This document shows positions 38,961-47,767 of a stretch of 64,000 bases of DNA, piece after piece. The notes below the pieces were generated by a model, which did not search any database, was not told the DNA's origin, and saw only the letters and a program-made list of their open reading frames with translations. Source of the DNA: Fibrobacterota bacterium. GTDB taxonomy: Bacteria; Fibrobacterota; Chitinivibrionia; Chitinivibrionales; Chitinispirillaceae. Every line of letters starts with the position of its first letter. The stretch's first letter is position 1. The stretch spans positions 1-64,000 of the forward strand of contig JAEYNR010000080.1 of NCBI GenBank assembly GCA_023412475.1, written 5' to 3'. A program made the position numbers and the translations under genes.

Positions 38961-38996
38961 ATAAGTACGAAATCCGAAACAAGATCAGGAAAATTG
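38961..38996 (-). repeat. partial copy of the 145-bp dispersed repeat
   Basis: ATAAGTACGAAATCCGAAAC then AAGATCAGGAAAA is the reverse complement of the CCTGTTCTTGTTTCGGATTT end of the element at 54008-54030 and 62955-62993. Confidence 0.6.
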
Positions 38997-39073
38997 GAAG
39001 TAGTTGTTCTGCAAAGAGCTAACTGATACATTGGCTATCTTAAAACATTTTTCCTCTTTAGAATTTAAAAAGG

Positions 39074-39225
39074 AATAAGTACGAAATCCAAAATAAGAAT
39101 AGAAACAAGAAATGGCAACAAGGCCAAATTAAAAACCTATAGTCACTTGAAACACTCTTATCTCTGTTTAGAAATTAGAAATTTGGAATTTGTTTAGGAT
39201 TTAAGAATCGTGATTTGGAATTTTC
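39074..39225 (-). repeat. long copy of the 145-bp dispersed repeat
   Basis: The reverse complement of this stretch aligns end to end with 53901-54046. The best-conserved core, 39145-39216 against 53901-53971, has only about six differences over 72 bases. It is non-coding in all frames over its length. Confidence 0.8.
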
Positions 39226-39366
39226 TTCAGTTAGAATATTATTAGGATAGTAGTTTAATATTTTTCCAAGTAGATAACTGAGCAATATTTAATTGCAGAA
39301 ATAATAGATTTTGAAGATTTCTGATTCCGATATTCTATGTTCGATGTTGGTTATTCAATATTTAAA

Positions 39367-39413
39367 TTGATTGTGCTGCTCGTAGCAAAGGCTCGCTATG
39401 GCAGCACAATCAA
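39367..39413 (-). terminator. long perfect hairpin behind the barrel/TPR gene
   Basis: TTGATTGTGCTGC (39367-39379) and GCAGCACAATCAA (39401-39413) are a perfect 13-bp inverted repeat, extended inside by CGTAGC/GCTATG. On the minus strand it lies 16 bases after the stop codon and is followed by TTTAAAT, so it is probably a terminator or transcript-protecting hairpin. Confidence 0.7.
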
Positions 39414-39428
39414 AGGTGTTGAGAGTGT

Positions 39429-41735
39429 CTACTGTGTATCGCTCTCCAGGCTTTCCATTTCTTCTTTCAATTTTTCGATCTCTTCATTAATAGCTTTATC
39501 CTTGCTTATGATCTTATCTGCTTCTTTCTGTATAGCAGAAGTGTTGACTATCTTATGAATATTCGCAAGAGCATACTCTATGTCGTTTCTGACAGCCTCA
39601 AAAGATCTTTCAAAGAATTTTGTCCTTTTGGCATCTTCAGCAAACAACAGATAATCGTCGATTTGCTCTTTATGTTTGAGTTGATCGTTATGCAAGCTGT
39701 CGATTGCCTGCTGTTTTGCAGCCTGCCCTTTTCTTGCAGTGTTGGTAACCCTTTCTGCCAGGAAAGCGTAAGACAGTCGATTGTTCTCATAGCGCATTTT
39801 CTCTGCATTGAGAGAATCTTCAGAAAAGCCATTGAAAGAATCCATCTTTTCAGCTACAGGGCTAAGGACACTCTGCGCCTGCATGAAATTTTTCTCCAGC
39901 ATGTAGCCATAAGCCTGTAAGAGCGCAGCTTCTGCCTGGATAACAAATCTTTGGGCTTTTCCAGCCAGCGCAGCTCCGGCATTAATACAATCTCTCCACT
40001 GTCTGGCCTTTATAGCAGTCCATCCCAACCCTAACAATGCATCCTCATAATAGTAACTTTCCGGTGGAACCATTCTTAGAGCTGAGACTGCTTTGGACAG
40101 TGAGCTTTCTTCATAATAAACATATCCCAGAAGAACCAGAGAGCGGTTAGCAATCTCTTTCTGAGATTTTCCTGTAGCATTAGCACTCACGCAATTATCA
40201 AGCCTTGAAATAATTCCGGTCATATCTTCAGTATCCGTCATGGCCAGAGCTGTGGCAGCAGAATGCTGTGCAAAAACATAAATCGGGTGTGTATCTGGAA
40301 TCTGATCAAAGTATTGAAGAGCCTTGTCATATTCTCCCTGACGTAATGCGGTTTCACCCATTATATAATTTCCATGAGCACGGATCGAATCGGAAACCCC
40401 CTGCCGGTTCAGTTCAATGTACTGGTTATAAACCGAGTCATAATCACCCTGCCGATAGTGAACCCGCATGAGTCCCAGATCGCTGTGCGGGACAATTGAA
40501 CTTAGAGAAAAGTCCTGTTTAACCGACTGATACATCTTCTTTGCTTCTTCCCTCATATCCAGCTCTTCGAGACTGGAGCCTGCAAAGTGGTTCACCAGAT
40601 CGTTTTTATGAAAATCTGGAAACTCGATAAGAATTCGCTGATAAATAAAATATGCATTCCAGTAATCACCTTTATAGTAGAGTTTCATGGCTTTGTTGTA
40701 TAACTCACTTGAATTAAGGTTGACTACTCGTGCTATACGGCGGTTTCTGATCTCTTCTCTGCTTTTACCTACATCAGCACGCAAATACAGAGAATGGGTC
40801 CCCTGAAGTTCGTTTTTAATCTCTTCTCTATACTGATACAGAAAAGAAAGATCTCTTCCCCCATTGACCTGAGGCACATTCAGTTCTACTGCGGCTCCCC
40901 AGAAATCAAACTTTTTGGAATGACCAACATTTGTAAACCCCTTAACCGCTACAAAGGGAAGAATCCAGAAACCTCCCTGCAGGAAAAAATCCCATTCCAG
41001 ATATTTCTCATTATTAATGAATGTTTCTGTTTTAGTAAACAGATCGGTCATATCAAACTCTAAATCAACTTCTATTCTGTCGCTAAGCATGGAGGCATGA
41101 TAGTAGGCCTTTGTTGAGAAAGGCATTTTGTCTAAATCGGAGAGCTTGGGCGCAATCAGGTTCTGGAATGTAAGTCCAGCCACATGAAAACCAAGCACAG
41201 GGTGAAGTAGTAACCGACAAGTGAACCCCAGATCAGCTCCAATATTCAATGAAGGCGAATCACCGAAATTTCCTTGATATGCTAAATTGAGATTTAGCCC
41301 CACATTGATTCGTCGCCAGGGGTTAGTGGCATAAGAAAGAGTAAAAAGGTAGTTACTGTTTTTTGCCCTGACAACGTAATCGGGATCATCTAAGGAAAAG
41401 TTTGATACTTCATGTCCGTTTTCACCGATCACAGAGAAACCGGCAGTGTGATAAATTCCCACCGGTACCACTACACCAGCTTCCCAGAGCTTTGCAGCCT
41501 CATCACTTGATAGAGAGATAACGCCTCTGATTGAAGAATACAGATATTCCATCATCAGAGCTGGATTAGTGTTTGGAGAATAGTATTTAGAAAATGTTCT
41601 CCATTGATCGGAGAGAATATATTCACCGGGCAAACCATCTGAATAGGTTTTTAATACTGAGCCCGGCAACATGATTAAAAAACCGGTTAACAGGAGAAAT
41701 CTGGAAAGAACGGCCCTTTTAATTTTGAATATCAT
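39429..41735 (-). CDS. exported outer-membrane barrel-like and TPR protein
   Basis: This encodes 768 residues with an N-terminal signal segment (FLLLTGFLIMLPGSVLKTYS). Residues about 35-330 alternate hydrophobic and polar residues in the manner of a PorV/PorQ-type (UPF0164) outer-membrane barrel: SPNTNPALMMEY near the start, VNVGLNLNLAY-like strands. Residues about 350-640 carry TPR-like repeats (YYKGDYWNAYFIYQRILIEF, RQGEYDKALQYFDQI), and the end is a coiled coil (AINEEIEKLKEEMESLES). The barrel plus TPR combination suggests an outer-membrane assembly protein whose repeat part faces the periplasm; this is inference. It follows the vWA-protein gene by 100 bases in the same direction. Confidence 0.75.
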   Translation of the reverse strand: MIFKIKRAVLSRFLLLTGFLIMLPGSVLKTYSDGLPGEYILSDQWRTFSKYYSPNTNPALMMEYLYSSIRGVISLSSDEAAKLWEAGVVVPVGIYHTAGFSVIGENGHEVSNFSLDDPDYVVRAKNSNYLFTLSYATNPWRRINVGLNLNLAYQGNFGDSPSLNIGADLGFTCRLLLHPVLGFHVAGLTFQNLIAPKLSDLDKMPFSTKAYYHASMLSDRIEVDLEFDMTDLFTKTETFINNEKYLEWDFFLQGGFWILPFVAVKGFTNVGHSKKFDFWGAAVELNVPQVNGGRDLSFLYQYREEIKNELQGTHSLYLRADVGKSREEIRNRRIARVVNLNSSELYNKAMKLYYKGDYWNAYFIYQRILIEFPDFHKNDLVNHFAGSSLEELDMREEAKKMYQSVKQDFSLSSIVPHSDLGLMRVHYRQGDYDSVYNQYIELNRQGVSDSIRAHGNYIMGETALRQGEYDKALQYFDQIPDTHPIYVFAQHSAATALAMTDTEDMTGIISRLDNCVSANATGKSQKEIANRSLVLLGYVYYEESSLSKAVSALRMVPPESYYYEDALLGLGWTAIKARQWRDCINAGAALAGKAQRFVIQAEAALLQAYGYMLEKNFMQAQSVLSPVAEKMDSFNGFSEDSLNAEKMRYENNRLSYAFLAERVTNTARKGQAAKQQAIDSLHNDQLKHKEQIDDYLLFAEDAKRTKFFERSFEAVRNDIEYALANIHKIVNTSAIQKEADKIISKDKAINEEIEKLKEEMESLESDTQ

Positions 41736-41838
41736 AGTCTCAATTCCATTTTTAATAAATATGAATTTCCAATGTTACCTGATTTTCGCTTATCTGTAAC
41801 GGATTAAACACAGAAGCATTCTTTATTCTTTTAGACCC

Positions 41839-44439
41839 CTACTTCCACTTTACCCCCAAAGGCACTTTCTTTACAGTGGTCTTCCTGCTATTGGTTTTTT
41901 CACTGATGGTGGTAGTATTGATTATGGCGGTATAAGTTCCGGTTCCTAATTTTCTTCCTTTATCACCTATTGGTTCCCATACAAAAAACAGTTTCTGTGT
42001 GATTTCATCAAACACACCCTCAATATCTTTGTTAATAAGAGTTTTGACTACATCATAAACAGTAGCAGTTCCCTCGATTCTTATTTTATTCTTTATGTCC
42101 CCACTAGGCTCCACTACTATGACAAGCCCGCTTGAGGGTGCTTTGCGCCCTTTTCGTTCAAAAGCTGCCACAACTACAGGTGGAACAGGTACATTAGGCC
42201 CTATGGGATTATTAACAGTTTTAATTGTTATATCATATTCCACCTCCTGAACCTTGATGGGGACTTTACGGTTTTCAGGATTGAGCTGCTTGTTATCCAG
42301 TGTATCACCGATTTTTGCAGCGATGTTTATCCATATCAGATCACCTTCAGTTATGGCAGAGCCAGTCTGAACAGAAATCACCTTGGTAGTGTAAAACCTT
42401 TCTTTGCTGAAAACTCCGTTCTCTGCAACTTCTACCCTGTATGCCTTCCCATTATGTGAAAAAAGGATCGGTTCCCTTGAAGTGAAATTATCGACCGGTT
42501 CCGAAAACTCCACCTGCAGTGAATCCTGTTCGTTTGAGAAAAATTTCCCGCTCATAAGCACTGGTGCGACCCTGTCCTGAACATTAATGATATTTCCTTC
42601 AATTAATCCTCCGGCAGGAAGAGTTCCACCGTTCACCGTGATGATATCGGTGGGGGAAACATAGGTTCTGATCTCATTATTTTGCTCAGCAACATTTAAT
42701 GCAATTCCACCCTTAACGATACTGATCGAATTGAGTTTAAATTTGCGGGGATTGGGCAGGGAGATTGAACTTTTCAACATTTCCAAGTCTTCCTGATCGA
42801 CTGACCCTTCGACTTCTATGAAAATACTGTCCACTTTCCCATCAGCATTACTATCATAATAATGTGCTGCAGGGAATTTGAGTATCTTGCTAATCGCAAA
42901 TGGATAGGCTTTTCGGATTGTATCAAGAGGATTATCGGGATTACGGTAAATCAGAATAATACTGTCGGGATCTTCATGCTGAAGAATATTGTCCCTTTTG
43001 GGAACTCCAACCTCTCTTTCAAAATTTCCAGAGAAACCCGAATCGTTCTCTGTCAGTGGCAGATTCCGTAGAGTATCCCTAGCAGCTCCGGATTTATGAG
43101 TGACATCAACCTTCACTGTTTTATATCTGTTACTATTAGTGGTGAACACGACTTCCAATTTATTCATAGTTTCATTGATTGCATTGATGGGCTTGCCATT
43201 ATACTGAAGAAAAAGATCCCGTTCCCAGCAGTCCAAATAACCCTCGGAAGGCTGGTTAATTTTGGTGCTGCGGACAATTTTAAACCCGGTTGTAGCTGAA
43301 GAATCGTATGCATTGCCATTTTCGTCTTTCATTTTCCAGGTGACTTCAAGGGTAAATGCTGTAGTATCAGTTGAAATGGCAAAATCATTGTTAAATTTGA
43401 AAGCGCTGTCACTGAAGGTTGTAGAAACTATACCATTAAGCTTCATGATGGTGGGTTGTCCGGATTTTTTGCTGATAATCACATTCATGACATTATTCAT
43501 GAAAAGAGACATAAGACTGTCATGATTAGACTGCATTACCCATATATCACTGTTGGGATTGGTCTTTGAATAGTTATTATCCTTGATATTTTCTGTCATT
43601 GTAGTAATGATTTCTGGAGCTTCCGTTTCTCTGCTATGTAAATAAACCGTAAAGGTGGTGGGTGTATTGTCGCCTTTTGCGAATTCAGTTGAATCTTTAT
43701 GACCATCACCTGAGGGTACGCCATCGGAAAAGAACACTATAAATCTATTTTCTTTGGGAATTAAATCCTCTGAAAGTCCCTTAAAACCCTGAAGCGCTCC
43801 ATCAAAACCATAGTTGATATTTGTCCCGTATTGTATTCTTACTTCAAAATCCGCTTCGTACCCCAGATAGACAGTTCTCCCTTGGCTTCTTGTTCTCAAC
43901 AAGAACTTAAGAATATCTATCCCAAGCATTGTAGTGTCATTAAAATTATAGGTAGAATCTAACCTAAGTGGAGGAAGAAACGCCTGCTCTGTGCTATTGG
44001 GAATAGAATCAGGTAAATCATCAAGAACTTCAAATATATCATGATGTTTCTTATTAAAATGAAGACCAGCGCCAAATATCGACAATCCTACCCATGCCCC
44101 TGGTTGCGCCTGGTAAATCGTATCCAGAAGCTCAACAGTTACCTTGAACCGTTCCCCACCGACATCGTTTGCATCACCTTGGGTCATACTACCGGAATTA
44201 TCAATCACAAACATGATAGCCGGAGTGTCGGCACTGACCGTTTGAGTTGTCGCATTACAAGCTCTGATATTGGGTGCAAGGGAGATAACTTTGTTTGGCA
44301 CTGTAATTACTTGCCCGTTGATATCTTCAGGACATGACCGGAAATTCCACTCACAAACTTCAGCGGCCTCTACCCCTGGCACAAAAATCTGGAATGCAAA
44401 ACAGATTAGCAGACTGGCTGTGAATACTTTTTTTTTCAT
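41839..44439 (-). CDS. exported von Willebrand factor A-domain protein
   Basis: This encodes 866 residues from ATG 44439, with signal peptide MKKKVFTASLLICFAFQIFV. A vWA domain (about 70-330) begins AIMFVIDNSGSMTQG, which has the metal-binding DxSxS motif, and contains FFSDGVPSG. Further on are Ig-like beta domains and a module YYDSNADGKVDSIFIEVEGS that recurs in the fibro-slime protein (LNGDGYLDHIELNFSKPIAL), then a C-terminal domain ending KTTVKKVPLGVKWK. vWA domains bind proteins or metals at the cell surface. Its C-terminal beta module suggests it uses the same export or anchoring route as the fibro-slime protein. Confidence 0.82.
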   Translation of the reverse strand: MKKKVFTASLLICFAFQIFVPGVEAAEVCEWNFRSCPEDINGQVITVPNKVISLAPNIRACNATTQTVSADTPAIMFVIDNSGSMTQGDANDVGGERFKVTVELLDTIYQAQPGAWVGLSIFGAGLHFNKKHHDIFEVLDDLPDSIPNSTEQAFLPPLRLDSTYNFNDTTMLGIDILKFLLRTRSQGRTVYLGYEADFEVRIQYGTNINYGFDGALQGFKGLSEDLIPKENRFIVFFSDGVPSGDGHKDSTEFAKGDNTPTTFTVYLHSRETEAPEIITTMTENIKDNNYSKTNPNSDIWVMQSNHDSLMSLFMNNVMNVIISKKSGQPTIMKLNGIVSTTFSDSAFKFNNDFAISTDTTAFTLEVTWKMKDENGNAYDSSATTGFKIVRSTKINQPSEGYLDCWERDLFLQYNGKPINAINETMNKLEVVFTTNSNRYKTVKVDVTHKSGAARDTLRNLPLTENDSGFSGNFEREVGVPKRDNILQHEDPDSIILIYRNPDNPLDTIRKAYPFAISKILKFPAAHYYDSNADGKVDSIFIEVEGSVDQEDLEMLKSSISLPNPRKFKLNSISIVKGGIALNVAEQNNEIRTYVSPTDIITVNGGTLPAGGLIEGNIINVQDRVAPVLMSGKFFSNEQDSLQVEFSEPVDNFTSREPILFSHNGKAYRVEVAENGVFSKERFYTTKVISVQTGSAITEGDLIWINIAAKIGDTLDNKQLNPENRKVPIKVQEVEYDITIKTVNNPIGPNVPVPPVVVAAFERKGRKAPSSGLVIVVEPSGDIKNKIRIEGTATVYDVVKTLINKDIEGVFDEITQKLFFVWEPIGDKGRKLGTGTYTAIINTTTISEKTNSRKTTVKKVPLGVKWK

Positions 44440-44878
44440 GATGCTTAATCCTGATTAAGTTTAGCAAAGAGTTATGATTCTATATTGTCATAGTACAAGA
44501 TAACAGATTCTATCTATGGAGGCAATTTATTTCCCTGAACTGCCTTTTCAATAACAATTTGTTCAATTCAACATAAACCCTGCTTAAATCTCTTTAAGGG
44601 ATTAAGCACTAATCTATATATAAATTCAAGACAATTCAACTTAATTTCTTAAACGCCTAACCTGGTCAACAGCTCCCTATATACCAAAAGCCCCATGTTG
44701 AATCGATTAAGTAGGCTCATAGCCCTTTTCAATAATAAATAAGACCAGTTTCTTTGTTTTGTTGCCTCGTCATGTTTGGCAGTTCAATTTTTTTTCCTTT
44801 TTATTATTCTGCTTCTATTGTAGGTATATAATAAGCAATGACCAACAATAGCTATTTTTAATTTAAAATAAAAAGCAG
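44440..44878. other. intergenic region, divergent promoter area
   Basis: About 440 bases of A+T-rich DNA lie between the divergent vWA and atp transcription units. I see no gene or structured element in it beyond the promoter listed next. Confidence 0.5.
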
Positions 44879-44907
44879 TTGATCTCCTATAGAAAAAGTG
44901 CTATATT
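44879..44907 (+). promoter_or_regulatory. sigma-70-type promoter of the atp operon leader gene
   Basis: TTGATC (44879-44884), a 17-base spacer and TATATT (44902-44907) form a good match to a housekeeping promoter. The start codon of the first gene is at 44930, so the untranslated leader would be about 15-20 bases with AGGATAAAC as ribosome binding site. Confidence 0.55.
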
Positions 44908-44929
44908 TTAACCTTCCAGGATAAACAAC

Positions 44930-45301
44930 ATGAATTTCAGACTATATTCAGACTATATCCTTCTAAAAAGAAATCTCCTGCTCTTTGTTGTTGCTATATC
45001 AGTGGTGTTTGCATCACTGTCAGAAAAAAGTGAAGCCAGTATATACAACAATTCACAAGATGAAACTTCATTTTGCAAAACAGTACATCAAAACATATTC
45101 TTTTCTGATTGCAGTTTCGATTTGTCCGATGCTCTGCCTGTTCATCATATTTTAGATACCGACAAAAACCCTCTAGCTACTAAAAAATCGAACTTTTCAT
45201 ACATTCGTTTCACTAATGACAGCCGACCTGATATTATTAATACATCAGTTTGTTACTCCCTCCACCTGAATCAATTCCGCTCAACAGTTCTAATAATTTA
45301 G
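44930..45301 (+). CDS. small exported protein of unknown function at the head of the atp operon
   Basis: This encodes 123 residues behind CCAGGATAAACAAC. One hydrophobic stretch (NLLLFVVAISVVFASLSEKS) serves as signal peptide or membrane anchor. The mature part has three Cys and no known motif (SFCKTVHQNIFFSDCSFDLS). It lies 147 bases before atpB in the same direction, in the place where many bacteria carry atpI or atpZ, but it does not resemble those. A role in the ATP synthase is suggested only by position. Confidence 0.55.
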   Translation: MNFRLYSDYILLKRNLLLFVVAISVVFASLSEKSEASIYNNSQDETSFCKTVHQNIFFSDCSFDLSDALPVHHILDTDKNPLATKKSNFSYIRFTNDSRPDIINTSVCYSLHLNQFRSTVLII

Positions 45302-45448
45302 AATAGCTGCCCACAGTCTGCTAATTTTTTTTAACAGACTTCATGATCTGTAGGTTTGTAGATTTGCAATCAGCAGAATTAGTATGTAATTTACCGATAA
45401 TTCTGTAGAAACTACTTTTTAAAAACCCGAGATTAAAAAGGGTTAGCT

Positions 45449-46294
45449 ATGCGTCTTGTTCTTCTGGTACTGTTATCTGCCGGCTCTTTGTTGAGTTCAC
45501 CAGCCAAATCTTCTTTTGATATATCCGATATGCTGATGCATCATGTAAGTGATAAAAAAGAATGGTCCGTGCTACCGGCAGCAAAACCAATACCCATACA
45601 AGATTTGAAAATAGGCTCTCTCACGATCCCCTTGTCGATGCATGTTGTTATGCTTGTGATCGCATCAGCGATTCTTTTAACAGTTTTTTGTACAGCATTC
45701 AGCAGAAGCAAAACTATACCTGGTAAACTTGGGCTGGCCATTGAACCGCTGGTTCTCTTTGTACGGGATTCACTGATTTATCCAGTTATGGGTGAAGAGC
45801 TGGGGAAAAAGTGGCTTCCCTTCTTTTTAACATTGTTTTTCTTCCTTTTGACCTCCAATATTATGGGGCTTGTTCCCATGTTTGGAGCTTCAACGGGAAA
45901 TCTCAGTGTCACCGCAGCACTGGCAGCAATGGTTTTAATTGCGATAATAGTTCAGGGAATGCAGAGCAACGGGGTTATCGGATTCTTTAAAAACATGGTT
46001 CCAGCAGGAGTACCTTTACCGATCGGCATTTTTCTCATGCTGATAGAGATCCCCAGTGTGTTTATAAAATGTTCAGTACTGGCAATCAGGCTGTTTGCCA
46101 ATATGATTGCCGGTCACATTATAATACTCTCGTTACTTTTGTTAATTTTTATTATTCATCCACTGGCCAGTGTGGTTTCTGTGCCATTAGCGCTTTTTAT
46201 CAACATTTTAGAGTTACTGGTAGCAGTAATTCAGGCATTGGTTTTTACTCTATTATCAGCAATATTTATCAGCACATCGAGTAATCATAACTAG
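45449..46294 (+). CDS. atpB: F1Fo ATP synthase subunit a
   Basis: This encodes 281 residues, the proton-channel subunit of Fo. An N-terminal signal-like segment (MRLVLLVLLSAGSLLSSPA) precedes the mature part, as in the long AtpB proteins of Bacteroidota and Chlorobi. Five hydrophobic segments follow the typical order. The essential Arg of the fourth helix is Arg214 in RLFANMIAGHI, and the last helix carries the expected Gln in VIQALVFTLLSAIFI. The open spacing to atpE is 26 bases with AAGGAGGC upstream of it. Confidence 0.95.
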   Translation: MRLVLLVLLSAGSLLSSPAKSSFDISDMLMHHVSDKKEWSVLPAAKPIPIQDLKIGSLTIPLSMHVVMLVIASAILLTVFCTAFSRSKTIPGKLGLAIEPLVLFVRDSLIYPVMGEELGKKWLPFFLTLFFFLLTSNIMGLVPMFGASTGNLSVTAALAAMVLIAIIVQGMQSNGVIGFFKNMVPAGVPLPIGIFLMLIEIPSVFIKCSVLAIRLFANMIAGHIIILSLLLLIFIIHPLASVVSVPLALFINILELLVAVIQALVFTLLSAIFISTSSNHN

Positions 46295-46320
46295 TTTTTT
46301 TTCTTTAAGGAGGCTTTATT

Positions 46321-46566
46321 ATGGAGCAATCGATAGTATCAGGAATCAACATCAGTTATTTTGGAGCTGCAATCAGCCTTGCAATAATCGTGTTAGGCGC
46401 AGCATTAGGAATCGGTCATATTAGCGGTAAAGCACTCGAATCGATGGCCAGGCAACCTGATATAAAAAATGATGCCAGAATATTGATGATTCTGGGTGCA
46501 GCGCTTATTGAAGGTGTAGCTTTTTTTGCTGCAGTAGCATGTCTGATTCTTATCATGACGAAATAA
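46321..46566 (+). CDS. atpE: F1Fo ATP synthase subunit c
   Basis: This encodes 81 residues, two transmembrane helices joined by the polar loop ARQPDIKND. The ion-binding carboxylate is Glu64 in AALIEGVAFF. The residues of the sodium-type signature (Gln in helix one, Glu-Ser/Thr in helix two) are absent, so proton coupling is expected. AAGGAGGC lies at the right distance from ATG 46321. It forms the rotor ring of Fo. Confidence 0.95.
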   Translation: MEQSIVSGINISYFGAAISLAIIVLGAALGIGHISGKALESMARQPDIKNDARILMILGAALIEGVAFFAAVACLILIMTK

Positions 46567-46579
46567 ACAGGTATACAGT

Positions 46580-47113
46580 ATGAATCCACAAGATACTACT
46601 GCCACTGTTGTTCATCAAAGCTCTCCAATAAGCGGTCTTTTTTCAATAGATCCGGGGCTTTCGATCTGGACATGGGTGGTTTTCGGATTACTTTTTATTA
46701 TTCTTAGAAAATTTGCCTGGACCCCCTTGATGGAATCGGTTAAAGCTCGGGAACGTCTGGTGGCAGACACTATTGACAATGCCAGAAAGACCAAAGAGGA
46801 ACTGGAAAAAATAGCTGACGCTCAGAAAGCTATGATTCGTGATGCCCAGAATGAGGCAGGCAAGATAATCGAAGAAGGTAGAAAAAATGCCGAAAGTACC
46901 GCTCAACTGGTCGTTGATCGTGCCCGAAAAGAAGCTCAGACAGCTCTTGAGGATGCGAAATCAAAAATTACAACAGAAAAGGAAAATGCTCTTCGACAAA
47001 TAAAAAATCAGACGATCGAATTAGTCATAAACACCTCTGAGAAGTTAATTGAAGAGAGTCTCAGTGATGAAACCCATCGAAAAATTGTAGAAAAGCATCT
47101 GGATAATTTATGA
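46580..47113 (+). CDS. atpF: F1Fo ATP synthase subunit b
   Basis: This encodes 177 residues. One N-terminal membrane helix (WTWVVFGLLFIILRKFAW) is followed by a long charged coiled coil, the peripheral stalk. About 25 residues precede the membrane helix, a little more than usual. The stop overlaps the atpH start by four bases (ATGA at 47110-47113). Confidence 0.93.
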   Translation: MNPQDTTATVVHQSSPISGLFSIDPGLSIWTWVVFGLLFIILRKFAWTPLMESVKARERLVADTIDNARKTKEELEKIADAQKAMIRDAQNEAGKIIEEGRKNAESTAQLVVDRARKEAQTALEDAKSKITTEKENALRQIKNQTIELVINTSEKLIEESLSDETHRKIVEKHLDNL

Positions 47114-47652
47114 GCACTGAACTGATTGTCCGCAACTGGGCGCAGGCGTTTTTTAGCGCTGCACAGGATTCGGGTAAATTAGAAAAGATACTAAAAGATG
47201 TTGCATTACTAACGCAAGTCCTTAAATCTGAAGAGCCCATTTTAATCCAACTGTCATCTCCAAGATTATCTCTGAGAGATCGATCGAATATCCTTAAAAA
47301 GGCTCTTGGTACTCATATAACTGATTTCACTTTGAACTTTCTTATTCTGGTACTAAGATATGGACGTCAAAATCTTCTTTTAAAAATTCTGGACGAATTT
47401 ATCCTGGCCAACAGCCAGAATCAGAAGATTTTTAATGCCACTGTGAGCAGTGCAAAAGAGTTAAGCTCTGCTCAGAAACGCAAAATGCAAAATGAGCTGG
47501 AGAAGAAAACCGGTCATACTTTTGATATTGAATTCAGAATCGATCCGCAGCTTATAGCAGGATTTGTTCTGGTTTATGAAGACAAAATGTACGACTGCAG
47601 TACAAAAAGTGCACTCAACAAACTCAGAAGAACGTTAAATGTTGGATATTAG
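47110..47652 (+). CDS. atpH: F1Fo ATP synthase subunit delta
   Basis: This encodes 180 residues, the standard length. The N-terminal helical domain (RNWAQAFFSAAQDSGKLEKI) and the conserved C-terminal part IDPQLIAGFVLVYEDKMYD identify the OSCP/delta family, which joins the stalk to the top of F1. Translation is coupled to atpF. A 115-base gap follows before atpA. Confidence 0.93.
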   Translation: MSTELIVRNWAQAFFSAAQDSGKLEKILKDVALLTQVLKSEEPILIQLSSPRLSLRDRSNILKKALGTHITDFTLNFLILVLRYGRQNLLLKILDEFILANSQNQKIFNATVSSAKELSSAQKRKMQNELEKKTGHTFDIEFRIDPQLIAGFVLVYEDKMYDCSTKSALNKLRRTLNVGY

Positions 47653-47767
47653 ATTCTTCGATTTATGATTTTTGATTTTTTTTGGAGCACCATAATATGA
47701 CAGGCACTTCTGATTAGGAAATGTCTTAAGATGGTAAGATGTTATATAATGACAGAAATGAGTTATT
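47653..47767 (+). other. atpH-atpA spacer with a mini-ORF
   Basis: The spacer is unusually long for this operon. It holds TTTGGAGC, then ATG at 47698 opening a six-codon frame that ends TAG, and a TATAAT-like hexamer at 47745-47750 without a good -35 box. The atpA start at 47768 itself has no strong ribosome binding site. An internal promoter or translational control of atpA is possible. Confidence 0.35.

Larger units (their letters stand above)
38815..39366. other. intergenic region filled with dispersed repeats
   Basis: There is no gene. Two inverted pieces of the dispersed repeat (38961-38996 and 39074-39225) make up much of the region. The rest is A+T-rich with GATATTC/TTCGATG fragments near 39328-39350. 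Confidence 0.6.
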
